Source: Mesorhizobium sp. M1D.F.Ca.ET.043.01.1.1 (GTDB lineage: Bacteria > Pseudomonadota > Alphaproteobacteria > Rhizobiales > Rhizobiaceae). Taken from it: DNA of 64,000 nt. Shown piece after piece: positions 56,509 through 64,000 of the stretch (positions within the stretch are counted from its first letter, which is position 1; each line of letters starts with the position of its first letter). The notes beneath the pieces are model-generated. The model saw nothing but the letters and a program-made list of their open reading frames with translations, searched no databases and had not been told where the DNA came from. The stretch lies in contig NZ_CP034444.1 of NCBI RefSeq assembly GCF_003952385.1, positions 1,860,001 to 1,924,000 of the forward strand. The letters are read 5' to 3'. The position numbers and the translations under genes are program-made.

Positions 56509-58005
56509 TCAAAACCTCGGAATATCCGGAAACGCCACTTGCCCACGGTGCACATGCATCCGCCCAAGCTCGGCGCAGCGGCGGAGCTGCGGGAAGACCT
56601 TGCCGGGGTTGAGCAGATGGTTGGGGTCGAAGGCACATTTGACGCGCATCTGCTGGTCGAGGTCGACCTGGTTGAACATTTCCGGCATCAGGTCGCGCTT
56701 CTCGACGCCGACGCCGTGCTCGCCGGTGAGCACGCCGCCGACCTCGACGCAAAGGCGCAGGATGTCGGCGCCAAAGCTTTCGGCCTTGTCGAGCTCGCCA
56801 GGCACGTTGGCGTCGTAGAGGATCAGGGGATGCAGATTGCCGTCGCCGGCGTGGAAGACGTTGGCGACGCCGAGCCCATACTTCTCGGAAAGCTCGCGCA
56901 TGCCGGCGAGAACGCGCGGCAGTTCCTTGCGCGGTATGGTGCCGTCCATGCAGTAATAGTCGGGCGAGATGCGGCCGACCGCCGGGAAGGCCGCCTTGCG
57001 CCCGGCCCAGAAGCTCAGCCGCTCCTGTTCGGATTGCGAGATGCGGCAGGTGGTCGAGCCGTTGCGGTAGGCGATCGCCTCGATCAGGCCGATCAGGTGG
57101 TCGACCTCGACGCTCGGCCCGTCAAGCTCGACGATGAGCAGCGCCTCGACGTCGAGCGGATAGCCGGCATGGACGAAGTCTTCCGCCGCCTGGATCGCCG
57201 GGCGGTCCATCATCTCCATGCCGGCGGGGATGATGCCGGCGCCGATGATGTCGGCGACGCACTGGCCGCCCTCTTCGCTCGTCGGGAAGCCGATCAAGAG
57301 CGCCCGCGCCGTCTCCGGCTTCTTCAGGATGCGCACGGTGACCTCGGTGACGACACCGAGCAGGCCCTCGGAACCGGTCATGACGCCGAGCAGGTCGTAG
57401 CCTTCCTGGTCGAGATGGCTGCCGCCGAGCCGCACCACCTCGCCGTTCATCAGCACCATCTCGATGCCCAGCACATTGTTGGCGGTCAGCCCGTATTTCA
57501 GGCAGTGCACGCCGCCGGAATTTTCCGCGACATTGCCGCCGATCGAGCAGGCGATCTGGGAGGATGGATCGGGGGCGTAGTAAAAGCCCTCCTGCTCGAC
57601 AGCGGTGGTGATGCCGAGATTGGTGACGCCCGGCTGGGCGACGACGACGCGGTTGGGATAGTCGATCGCCAGGATGCGGTTGAAGCGGCTCATCACCAGC
57701 AGCACCGCATCCTCGAGCGGCAGCGCGCCGCCAGAGAGCGAGGTGCCGGAACCGCGCGGCACGACGCGGATGTTGCGCTCGTTGCAGTATTTCAGGACGC
57801 GCGAGACCTGCGCCACCGTTTCCGGCAGCACGACGACCAGGGGCAGTTGCCGGTAGGCGGTGAGGCCGTCGCTCTCGAAGGCGCGCATTTCGTTGGCCGT
57901 GTCGACGACGCCCTCGCCCGGCACGATGATGCGCATGTCGGCGACGATCTCGGCGCGCCGGCGCATCGTGGCGTCGTCTGGCTTCGGCATGGCAAGGCCG
58001 GACAT
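56509..58005 (-). CDS. glcD: Glycolate oxidase catalytic subunit GlcD
   Basis: FAD enzyme that oxidises glycolate to glyoxylate. The 498-residue protein starts MSGLAMPKPDDATMRRRAEI with GAGG nine bases upstream (a TTG at 58,035 is in frame too). Marks: VVPRGSGTSLSGGALP, SIGGNVAENSGGVHCLKYG, and near the end GGVLTGEHGVGVEKRDLM with the catalytic-site residues, as in the GlcD/D-lactate dehydrogenase group. Confidence 0.94.
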   Translation of the reverse strand: MSGLAMPKPDDATMRRRAEIVADMRIIVPGEGVVDTANEMRAFESDGLTAYRQLPLVVVLPETVAQVSRVLKYCNERNIRVVPRGSGTSLSGGALPLEDAVLLVMSRFNRILAIDYPNRVVVAQPGVTNLGITTAVEQEGFYYAPDPSSQIACSIGGNVAENSGGVHCLKYGLTANNVLGIEMVLMNGEVVRLGGSHLDQEGYDLLGVMTGSEGLLGVVTEVTVRILKKPETARALLIGFPTSEEGGQCVADIIGAGIIPAGMEMMDRPAIQAAEDFVHAGYPLDVEALLIVELDGPSVEVDHLIGLIEAIAYRNGSTTCRISQSEQERLSFWAGRKAAFPAVGRISPDYYCMDGTIPRKELPRVLAGMRELSEKYGLGVANVFHAGDGNLHPLILYDANVPGELDKAESFGADILRLCVEVGGVLTGEHGVGVEKRDLMPEMFNQVDLDQQMRVKCAFDPNHLLNPGKVFPQLRRCAELGRMHVHRGQVAFPDIPRF

Positions 58006-58139
58006 CGGGGCAGCCTCATGAGCTTGACTGGTCAAAATCTTTTACCAGCCAAGCGCGTTCGTTGCAAACCCTGCGTTAGGCGGACAGGGGCGACGGGCGC
58101 AGGCCAAGCTTCCTCAGCGGCAATCTGCCGCTATGGTTT

Positions 58140-58266
58140 ACCCTCCCCTTGTGCGGAGGGTCGCGAACCAAGTGAGCGGCGTGGGGGTCGGCGCGACGAA
58201 AGCGCTTTACGAGCATCCACGCCCCGATCCGCTATGCGGATCGACCCTACCTACAGGGGAAGGTAA
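58140..58266. repeat. Intergenic palindromic element between DUF3422 and glcD
   Basis: Starts CCCTCCCCTTGTGCGGAGGGTCG and closes with CGACCCTACCTACAGGGGAAGG; an inner GATCCGCTATGCGGATC hairpin is included. It is a relative of the mosaic elements at 48,290 and 50,128 with different inner modules. Confidence 0.7.
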
Positions 58267-58275
58267 GGGGCGCGG

Positions 58276-59598
58276 CTATTCTCCCGCCGGCTTACCCGGC
58301 TCGGAATGCATCTTCCGCACGCGGCGCACGCCCCACCATACCAGCAGGATGGCGACCGGCACCGAAGCCGCGGTGACGACTTCCGGCGCAAAGGCGTGGC
58401 CGAAGCTCGAGGCGCCCTTGGCGACGTAGCCGATGAGGCCGACGACATAATAGGAGACGGCGGCGACCGAGAGGCCTTCGACGGTCTGCTGCAGGCGCAA
58501 TTGCAGCCTGGCGCGGTTGTTCATCGAGGCCAGAAGATCGCGGTTCTGCTTCTCGACGTCGACATCGACCCAGGTGCGCAACAGCGTGGTGGCGCGGGTG
58601 AGCTTTCGCGAGAGGTTGGCCTGGCGCTCCTCGACGGAACGGCAGGTGCGCATGGCCGGCGCCATGCGCCTTTGCAGGAAGCCGGCCCAGGTGTCGTAGC
58701 CCTGCACCGGCTCCTCATCCAGCGCCTCGAGCCGTTCCGAGACGATGCCGTCATAGGCGCGGCTGGCGCCGAAGCGGTAGAGGCTGGACGCCGCGTCGGC
58801 TTCGAGTTCGGCGGCAAGCTCGGTGAGATCGGCAAGCAGCGTCTGGCTGTCGCGGGTCTCGACCGCCTTCATCTCCAGTGTCGTCTGCGCCAGCCGGTCC
58901 TCGATGCGGCGGGCCCGGCCGGACAGCGTCAGCGCCAGCGGCAGGCCAAGCATGGCAAGGGTCCGGTAGGTCTCGATGTCGATCAGGCGCTGCGACAAGG
59001 CGCCGGTGCTGGCCGGCGTCAGGCCGCGGTCGAGCACCAGCATGCGGGTCAGGCCGTCGCCGTCCTGGCGGAAGTCGGTGACGATGGCCGCGGCACCGCG
59101 CTCGACCAGCGAATGGCAGAGGCTGGCCGGGTCGAAGCCGGCGATCAGCTTCTCGCTCGCCTGCGTCCATTTGCGGATCTCGAGCCGGATGCCGGAGATC
59201 ACGGTTCCCGGCGGCGCGAAGCCGTTGCCGAAGGGCGAATCCTCCTGGCCCCGACCGTTTTCGGCCAGCGGTCCTTCCCAGAGATAGGTCGAGAACTCCG
59301 TGTGCCGCTCCCAGCGCAGCGTGCCCTTGCCCCATCTCATGGCGTGGTGGCGGGCATGGCGCTCGGGCGCCGCGATGCCGAGGCGGCGCGACAATTCCGA
59401 GAGCACGGCATGGTCGACGCCGGCACCGCCGTCGGTCATGAAGGAAAGCTGGATGAGCACGCGCGGCTTCTCGACAAGCGGATGCGGCCGGGCATGGACT
59501 TCGCCCAGCGCGCCGGGGCGTCCCTCATGCGCCGGAAAGCCCATGACGCTGCCTTGGGCGCGCGGCTGGAATTCGAGGTTGGACGTCTCGTCCGACAC
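58276..59598 (-). CDS. DUF3422 family membrane protein
   Basis: A 440-residue protein of the DUF3422 family, widespread in alphaproteobacteria. The soluble N-terminal part contains HHAMRWGKGTLRWERHTEF, the middle is helical, and two membrane spans lie at the C-terminus (VSYYVVGLIGYVAKGAS and VPVAILLVWWGVRRVR). The GTG at 59,598 with GGGGGACC upstream is the likely start. Function unknown; domain layout suggests a membrane-tethered coiled protein. Confidence 0.85.
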   Translation of the reverse strand: MSDETSNLEFQPRAQGSVMGFPAHEGRPGALGEVHARPHPLVEKPRVLIQLSFMTDGGAGVDHAVLSELSRRLGIAAPERHARHHAMRWGKGTLRWERHTEFSTYLWEGPLAENGRGQEDSPFGNGFAPPGTVISGIRLEIRKWTQASEKLIAGFDPASLCHSLVERGAAAIVTDFRQDGDGLTRMLVLDRGLTPASTGALSQRLIDIETYRTLAMLGLPLALTLSGRARRIEDRLAQTTLEMKAVETRDSQTLLADLTELAAELEADAASSLYRFGASRAYDGIVSERLEALDEEPVQGYDTWAGFLQRRMAPAMRTCRSVEERQANLSRKLTRATTLLRTWVDVDVEKQNRDLLASMNNRARLQLRLQQTVEGLSVAAVSYYVVGLIGYVAKGASSFGHAFAPEVVTAASVPVAILLVWWGVRRVRKMHSEPGKPAGE

Positions 59599-59806
59599 GG
59601 CTGGTCCCCCTGGTTTCGACCGTTCGTGCAATCGGGTTGTCTTGCGGCAATCGCCAAGGCACGTAAACAGCAAATTTTAGCAGGCACGGATGGGAAGGCA
59701 CTGCGTCGGAATCGACCGGATCCGGCGAATTGGATAAATAATTTGACCAGTTGGCGACAGAGGCTTTAATCTGCGCGGCATCCAATCCGTTCCCAGGCGC
59801 CCTCCG

Positions 59807-60610
59807 TTGAGCGATATCTTCTCCAGGATCGAGCATTCGCGCACCGCCGACGAAGTGGTGCAGCAAATCGAGAACCTGATCCTCGAAGGCGTGCTGCGCA
59901 CCGGCGACCGGCTGCCGGGCGAGCGCGAGCTGGCGCGTCAGTTCGACGTGTCGCGGCCGATCCTGCGCGACGCGCTGAAGGCACTGGAGGGACGCGGGCT
60001 GCTGACCACCAGGCCGGGCGGCGGCACGCATGTCGCCGACGTCATCGGCCAGCTTTTCACCAAGCCGGTGACCGACCTGATCTCGATGCACCGCAAGGCG
60101 GTGACCGACTATCTGGAATACCGCCGCGAGGTCGAGGCGATCGCCGCCGAGTATGCGGCGCGGCGCGCAACGCCAGAGGATCTCGCTCTGCTCGACCGCA
60201 TCATGGCGCGCATGGACGAGGCGCACCGGACCGGCGATTTCGACGACGAGGCGGAAATCGACGTCGAATTCCATCACGCGGTCTGCGAATGCGCGCACAA
60301 CATCATCCTCCTGCACACGCTGCGCTCCTGCTATCGGCTGTTGTCCGAGGGCGTGTTCCAGAACCGGCTCCTGGTGTTCACCGTTCCCGGCGCGCGCGAG
60401 GCTCTGCTCCAGCAGCACCGGGCGATCCACGCCGCGATCAAGGCGGCGGACCCGATCGCGGCGCGCAAGGCCGCGATGGACCACATCACCTATGTCGAGC
60501 GCTCGATGGCCGAAGCCGAGCGCAGCGGCGACTGGCAGCGCGTGTCGCGGCTAAGGCTCAGGCAACGCTCCGAGACCGGCGACATCGAACCCGCACGCAA
60601 ACGCTCCTGA
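59807..60610 (+). CDS. lldR: FadR-subfamily GntR regulator (LldR-like)
   Basis: A 267-residue regulator with an N-terminal winged helix (LILEGVLRTGDRLPGERELA, RQFDVSRPILRDALKALEGR) and an all-helical FCD ligand domain with metal-ligand His residues (VEFHHAVCECAHN ... HRAIHAAIKA). It lies 23 bases upstream of lldD on the same strand, so it probably controls lactate use. The start is TTG 59,807. Confidence 0.85.
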   Translation: MSDIFSRIEHSRTADEVVQQIENLILEGVLRTGDRLPGERELARQFDVSRPILRDALKALEGRGLLTTRPGGGTHVADVIGQLFTKPVTDLISMHRKAVTDYLEYRREVEAIAAEYAARRATPEDLALLDRIMARMDEAHRTGDFDDEAEIDVEFHHAVCECAHNIILLHTLRSCYRLLSEGVFQNRLLVFTVPGAREALLQQHRAIHAAIKAADPIAARKAAMDHITYVERSMAEAERSGDWQRVSRLRLRQRSETGDIEPARKRS

Positions 60611-60633
60611 ACACGGATCAAGCAAGGACCATT

Positions 60634-61770
60634 ATGAGCGAAATCCTCACCATCGCCGATCTCAAGGACCTGGCGCGCCGCAAGGTGCCGAAGATGTTCT
60701 TCGACTATGCCGATTCCGGCGCCTGGACCGAGAGCACCTACCGCGCCAACGAGGAGGATTTCCAAAAGATCAAGTTCCGGCAGCGCGTGCTGGTCGACAT
60801 GAGCAACCGCTCGCTGGAGTCGACCATGATCGGCGAGAAGGTGGCGATGCCAGTGGCGCTCGCCCCTACGGGGCTGACCGGCATGCAGCATGCCGACGGC
60901 GAGATGCTGGCGGCGCAGGCTGCCGAGGAGTTCGGCGTGCCGTTCACGCTCTCGACCATGAGCATCTGCTCGATCGAGGATGTCGCCTCGGTGACCAAGA
61001 AGCCGTTCTGGTTCCAGCTCTATGTGCTGCGCGACAAGGACTTCGTGCTCAACCTCATCGACCGCGCCAAGGCGGCAAACTGCTCGGCGCTGGTGCTGAC
61101 GCTCGACCTGCAGATCCTCGGCCAGCGCCACAAGGACGTGCGCAACGGGCTGTCGGCGCCGCCCAAGATGACGCTCGCGAACATTGTCGACCTCGCCCTC
61201 AAGCCGCGCTGGTGCCTGGGCATCGCCGGCACCAAGCGCCGAACCTTCCGCAACATCGTCGGCCATGCCAAGGGCGTCAGCGACGTCTTTTCGCTGTCGT
61301 CCTGGACGACGGAGCAGTTCGATCCGCAGCTGTCGTGGAACGACGTCGCCTGGATCAAGGAGCGCTGGGGCGGCAAGCTGATCCTGAAGGGCATCCTCGA
61401 CAAGGAGGACGCGTTGATGGCGGCCGAGACCGGCGCCGACGCGATCGTCGTCTCCAACCATGGCGGGCGGCAGCTCGATGGCGCCGCCTCCTCGATCTCG
61501 GTGCTGGAGGAGATCGCCGACGCGGTCGGCGACAGGATCGAAGTGCACATGGACGGCGGCATCCGCTCGGGCCAGGACGTGCTCAAGGCGCTTTGCCTCG
61601 GCGCCAAGGGCACCTATATCGGCCGGCCGTTCCTTTACGGCCTCGGCGCGATGGGCAAGGCGGGCGTCACCAAGGCGCTCGAGATCATCCGGAAGGAAAT
61701 GGACATCACGCTGGCGCTGTGCGGTAAGCGTCTGGTAACCGACATGGGCAAGGACCAGTTGCGGCGCTAG
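60634..61770 (+). CDS. lldD: L-lactate dehydrogenase (FMN, quinone-dependent)
   Basis: FMN-dependent alpha-hydroxy-acid dehydrogenase that oxidises L-lactate to pyruvate at the membrane. The 378-residue protein carries MFFDYADSGAWTESTY, PVALAPTGLTGMQHADGE, FWFQLYVLRD, DAIVVSNHGGRQLDGAAS with the catalytic His, and MDGGIRSGQDVLKALCLGAK. Related glycolate and mandelate enzymes cannot be fully excluded. It is in one transcription unit with the GntR gene. Confidence 0.92.
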   Translation: MSEILTIADLKDLARRKVPKMFFDYADSGAWTESTYRANEEDFQKIKFRQRVLVDMSNRSLESTMIGEKVAMPVALAPTGLTGMQHADGEMLAAQAAEEFGVPFTLSTMSICSIEDVASVTKKPFWFQLYVLRDKDFVLNLIDRAKAANCSALVLTLDLQILGQRHKDVRNGLSAPPKMTLANIVDLALKPRWCLGIAGTKRRTFRNIVGHAKGVSDVFSLSSWTTEQFDPQLSWNDVAWIKERWGGKLILKGILDKEDALMAAETGADAIVVSNHGGRQLDGAASSISVLEEIADAVGDRIEVHMDGGIRSGQDVLKALCLGAKGTYIGRPFLYGLGAMGKAGVTKALEIIRKEMDITLALCGKRLVTDMGKDQLRR

Positions 61771-61830
61771 GGGCTTATTCACCGATCCGCCCTAGTTTCC
61801 CGTGATGACCGACACGGGAAGACGCTCGCC

Positions 61831-62601
61831 TTGACCGAAACCGGCATCCATTACCTCGACGCGCGCGGGCCGGACGGCATGCGGCTCTACGCGATCGGCG
61901 ACGTGCATGGCCGTCATGACCTTCTCGCCGCCATGCACCACGGGATCGAGAGCGAGCTGGAACACGCGCCGTCGTCCGACTGGCGCATCATCCATCTTGG
62001 CGATTATGTCGACCGCGGGCCGGACTCCAAAAGCGTCATCGAGTTCCTGATCGAGGCCAGGAAGCGCGACCCGCGCAACATCATGCTTGCCGGCAACCAC
62101 GATATCGGCATGCTGGAATTTCTTGCCGAGCCCGACCCGGACGGCCTGTTCATGCGCTTTGGCGGGATCCAGACCGCGGCGTCATACGGGGTGAAGCTTT
62201 CGACCGGCGGCAGCTGGTTCGGCAGGCCGGACGAGGCGCTGGCCCACGGACACGCGGCATTGGTCGACGCGGTGCCGCAAACCCATGTCGATTTCCTGAA
62301 GTCGCTGTCCTTTTCAGTGTCCTTCGGCGACTTCTTCTTCTGTCATGCCGGCATCAGGCCCGGCATTCCGCTCGAAAGCCAGAGCCCGCTGGACCTGATC
62401 TGGATCCGCGACGCGTTCCACGATCACCCGGGGCTCTATCCGAAAGTGATCGTGCATGGGCACACACCCGTGCCGGAAGCCGAGGTGATGGCCAACCGCG
62501 TCAATGTCGACACACTCGCCTGGCAAGCGGGAACGCTGAGCGCGCTCGCCGTCAATGGCGGCGACAAGCGCATCCTGACCGTGCAAGGGAAAGCGCTTTA
62601 G
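61831..62601 (+). CDS. Serine/threonine-type metallophosphatase (calcineurin-like)
   Basis: A 256-residue phosphoesterase with the full metal-binding series: LYAIGDVHGRHDLL, IIHLGDYVDRGPDSK, NIMLAGNHDIGML, FFFCHAGIRPGIP and VIVHGHTPVPE. These match the PPP-type bacterial Ser/Thr phosphatases and ApaH relatives. The natural substrate is unknown. The start TTG 61,831 is used; an upstream alternative is not evident. Confidence 0.87.
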   Translation: MTETGIHYLDARGPDGMRLYAIGDVHGRHDLLAAMHHGIESELEHAPSSDWRIIHLGDYVDRGPDSKSVIEFLIEARKRDPRNIMLAGNHDIGMLEFLAEPDPDGLFMRFGGIQTAASYGVKLSTGGSWFGRPDEALAHGHAALVDAVPQTHVDFLKSLSFSVSFGDFFFCHAGIRPGIPLESQSPLDLIWIRDAFHDHPGLYPKVIVHGHTPVPEAEVMANRVNVDTLAWQAGTLSALAVNGGDKRILTVQGKAL

Positions 62602-62626
62602 GCCGCGATCCTTTTCCTGGATTGCT

Positions 62627-62788
62627 CTAGTTGAGCGCGGCGGTGACGCCGTAGCCGTTGACGGCCCGGTGGTTGGTCGCTGCATCGGCGGCATAGATTC
62701 CGAGGCCGCACAGAACGATGGCAGACAGCATGACAAAGGACAAAAGCGCTGCTTTCACGGACGTCATCTCTGGTTGAGCTTTCTGCAT
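62627..62788 (-). CDS. Small exported or membrane protein
   Basis: A 53-residue protein, MQKAQPEMTSVKAALLSFVM then LSAIVLCGLGIYAADAATNH, ending GYGVTAALN. A hydrophobic segment covers residues 13-34 and could be a signal peptide cut near AADA. The ATG at 62,767 (MTSVKAALL) is an alternative start. It converges on the phosphatase gene. Function unknown. Confidence 0.55.
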   Translation of the reverse strand: MQKAQPEMTSVKAALLSFVMLSAIVLCGLGIYAADAATNHRAVNGYGVTAALN

Positions 62789-63053
62789 CTGTGCACGAGG
62801 CGGTTACCAATGCGTTGAAACGATAAAATGCGTCTCAATGTTTCGACGATTTCGCGCTTCTAGGCAGATTCTGTATCGCCGGTGTGTCGCCTGGATCACA
62901 CAGAAGGTTCATCGCGGTTGCACGGACGATACAGGGCGGGCGCCTTCTAGAATGGCGCTCGGGTACAAGCCAAGGACGAAGCAGGTTTTCCCCAGGCGGA
63001 ACCGCCGTCGCGTGCCAATTATGTCACGCTTGGTGCGGCGGTCTGCAAGATGA

Positions 63054-63752
63054 TCAGATCGTCGCCACCCAGGCGCGCGCAATCGCCAGGCCGGCGGCGT
63101 CGGCTTCCTGCCCGTTGCGCGCCGCCTCGTCGTCGAGCCTGCCGGCCCAGTCGGGGTGGCGGTCGGCGATCAGCGACGCGAAGGAGGTGCTCCAGTCGCG
63201 CACCATTGGGCGATCCGCCTCGAAATGGAACTGGAAGCCATAGACGGCGCGGCCGATGCGAAAGGCCTGGTTCGCCGCGACATCGTTGCTGGCAAGCCGC
63301 ACGGCCTCCTCGGGCAGGTCGAACGTGTCGTCATGCCACTGGAAGATCGGGAAGCTTTCCGGCAATGCGCCAAGCACCGGATCGGCCTTGGCCGCCGTCG
63401 TCAGCGACACGCCGCGCCAGCCGAATTCAACGGCACCGCCGATGTGGTTCTCGGCGCCGAAGGCGCGGGCGAGAAGCTGGCCGCCAAGACAGATGCCGAG
63501 CACCGAGCGGTCCTTGCCGGCGAAATCGCGCGTCAGCTCGAGCAAGGCGGGAAAGTAGGGATAGTCGTCGTCGGCCAGCGCATTCTGACCGCCGCCCAGC
63601 ACCACCATGGCATCGTGACCATTTGCGTCCTGCGGCAGCGGGTCGCCCTGGTAGGGGCGGCGCAGGTCGAGCTCGGCGCCTGCCTCCGCAAGAGCGGCGC
63701 CGATCTGGCCGAGGCCGGTGTTGTCGTAGTTCTGGACCACCAGCACCCGCAT
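63054..63752 (-). CDS. Class I glutamine amidotransferase-like protein
   Basis: A 232-residue protein with the GATase triad: the nucleophile Cys in VLGICLGGQLLARAFG and the His/Glu in FQFHFEAD. It stands alone without a synthase domain, like the YfeJ/GuaA-like orphan amidotransferases, some of which hydrolyse gamma-glutamyl compounds. The N-terminus MRVLVVQNYDNTGLGQIG is complete. The substrate is unknown. Confidence 0.87.
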   Translation of the reverse strand: MRVLVVQNYDNTGLGQIGAALAEAGAELDLRRPYQGDPLPQDANGHDAMVVLGGGQNALADDDYPYFPALLELTRDFAGKDRSVLGICLGGQLLARAFGAENHIGGAVEFGWRGVSLTTAAKADPVLGALPESFPIFQWHDDTFDLPEEAVRLASNDVAANQAFRIGRAVYGFQFHFEADRPMVRDWSTSFASLIADRHPDWAGRLDDEAARNGQEADAAGLAIARAWVATI

Positions 63753-63837
63753 GGGAAAATCCTGCTGACATGAAAATGCTGGGGAGCGATATCATGGCGC
63801 CTTCGTTTCAGCCAAGATGCGTGCCGGGGAGAAAGCT

Positions 63838-64000
63838 ATGCCACTGCAGAACCGGGTCGATCCGTTCGGTGCCATCCATGCCACGCCGGAGCGCGGCCTG
63901 TTCACCGGCAATCGCGGCATCATCCACGACCCCGAGACGAAAACGCTTTTGAAGAAGCGCTGGGCCCTGCCGGCCTGGATCATCTGCACGTGCCAGTTCC
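63838..64000 (+). CDS. Hypothetical protein, 5' part only
   Basis: The frame opens at ATG 63,838 (GGGGAGAAAGCT upstream) and runs to the right edge: MPLQNRVDPFGAIHATPERG, LFTGNRGIIHDPETKTLLKK, then RWALPAWIICTCQF. The strong ribosome site and clear codon pattern support a gene. No family was recognised from these 54 residues. Confidence 0.7.
   Translation, partial: MPLQNRVDPFGAIHATPERGLFTGNRGIIHDPETKTLLKKRWALPAWIICTCQF

Noticed and set aside
56287..58266. 659-codon plus-strand frame opposite glcE and glcD
   Set aside because: Antisense shadow with arginine/histidine-rich composition and no domain.

Overview
The window comes from a high-GC alphaproteobacterium of the order Rhizobiales, most likely Mesorhizobium or a close relative. 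The evidence is the gene content (divergent katG and oxyR-type regulator, hisS-hisZ-hisG, glcD-glcE-glcF, DUF3422, y4hA/ChaA-type transporter), the CCTTCTCCCC-type mosaic palindromes between chromosomal genes, and a conjugative element whose control genes match the QseM/FseA/RdfS scheme known from Mesorhizobium symbiosis-island ICEs. No tRNA, rRNA or CRISPR array was seen.

Positions 1 to about 33,974 are the right part of an integrative and conjugative element (ICE) that continues beyond the left edge. It is inserted at the 3' end of guaA, next to a P4-type tyrosine integrase (IntG position) and a small AlpA-type recombination directionality factor. Reading leftwards on the minus strand, the control and transfer block runs: qseM-like antiactivator, an fseA-like activator split over two frames at a CGA TTT CGC slip site, rdfS-like excisionase, DUF2840, traF peptidase, DUF736, lytic transglycosylase, a probable oriT, relaxase, traG coupling protein, a ribbon-helix-helix protein, and trbB-trbC-trbD-trbE. 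A single-gene HipA-type kinase with an AbiEi-like N-terminus, preceded by two large palindromes, has been inserted between the ribbon-helix-helix gene and trbB.

From about 15.5 to 26 kb lies a loose accessory region of small genes on both strands: a frameshifted secreted nuclease, DUF883, PilZ, DUF6894, an XRE regulator, small exported proteins, an NTF2-like protein and an ATP-dependent DNA ligase. It holds two copies of a 46-nt hairpin repeat and two paralogous small genes. From 24.9 to 31.9 kb is the element's maintenance block: DUF2493, a toprim protein broken by an ISAs1-family insertion, ParB and DUF932.

From 33,975 to the right edge is conserved chromosome: guaA, a nucleosidase, a PaaI-type thioesterase, an RsmB-type methyltransferase, aquaporin Z, katG/oxyR, a cation/proton antiporter, a poly-gamma-glutamate hydrolase-like protein, an acyl-CoA synthetase, hisG-hisZ-hisS, tag, an L,D-transpeptidase, an unusual folD paralogue behind a possible structured leader RNA, the glycolate oxidase genes with a DUF4870 gene inside, DUF3422, an lldR-lldD pair, a serine/threonine-type phosphatase and a class I glutamine amidotransferase. 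The best candidates for new biology are the FseA-type frameshift circuit, the fused single-gene HipA module with its palindromes inside the transfer operon, the probable oriT, the repeated hairpins, and the folD paralogue with altered active-site residues.
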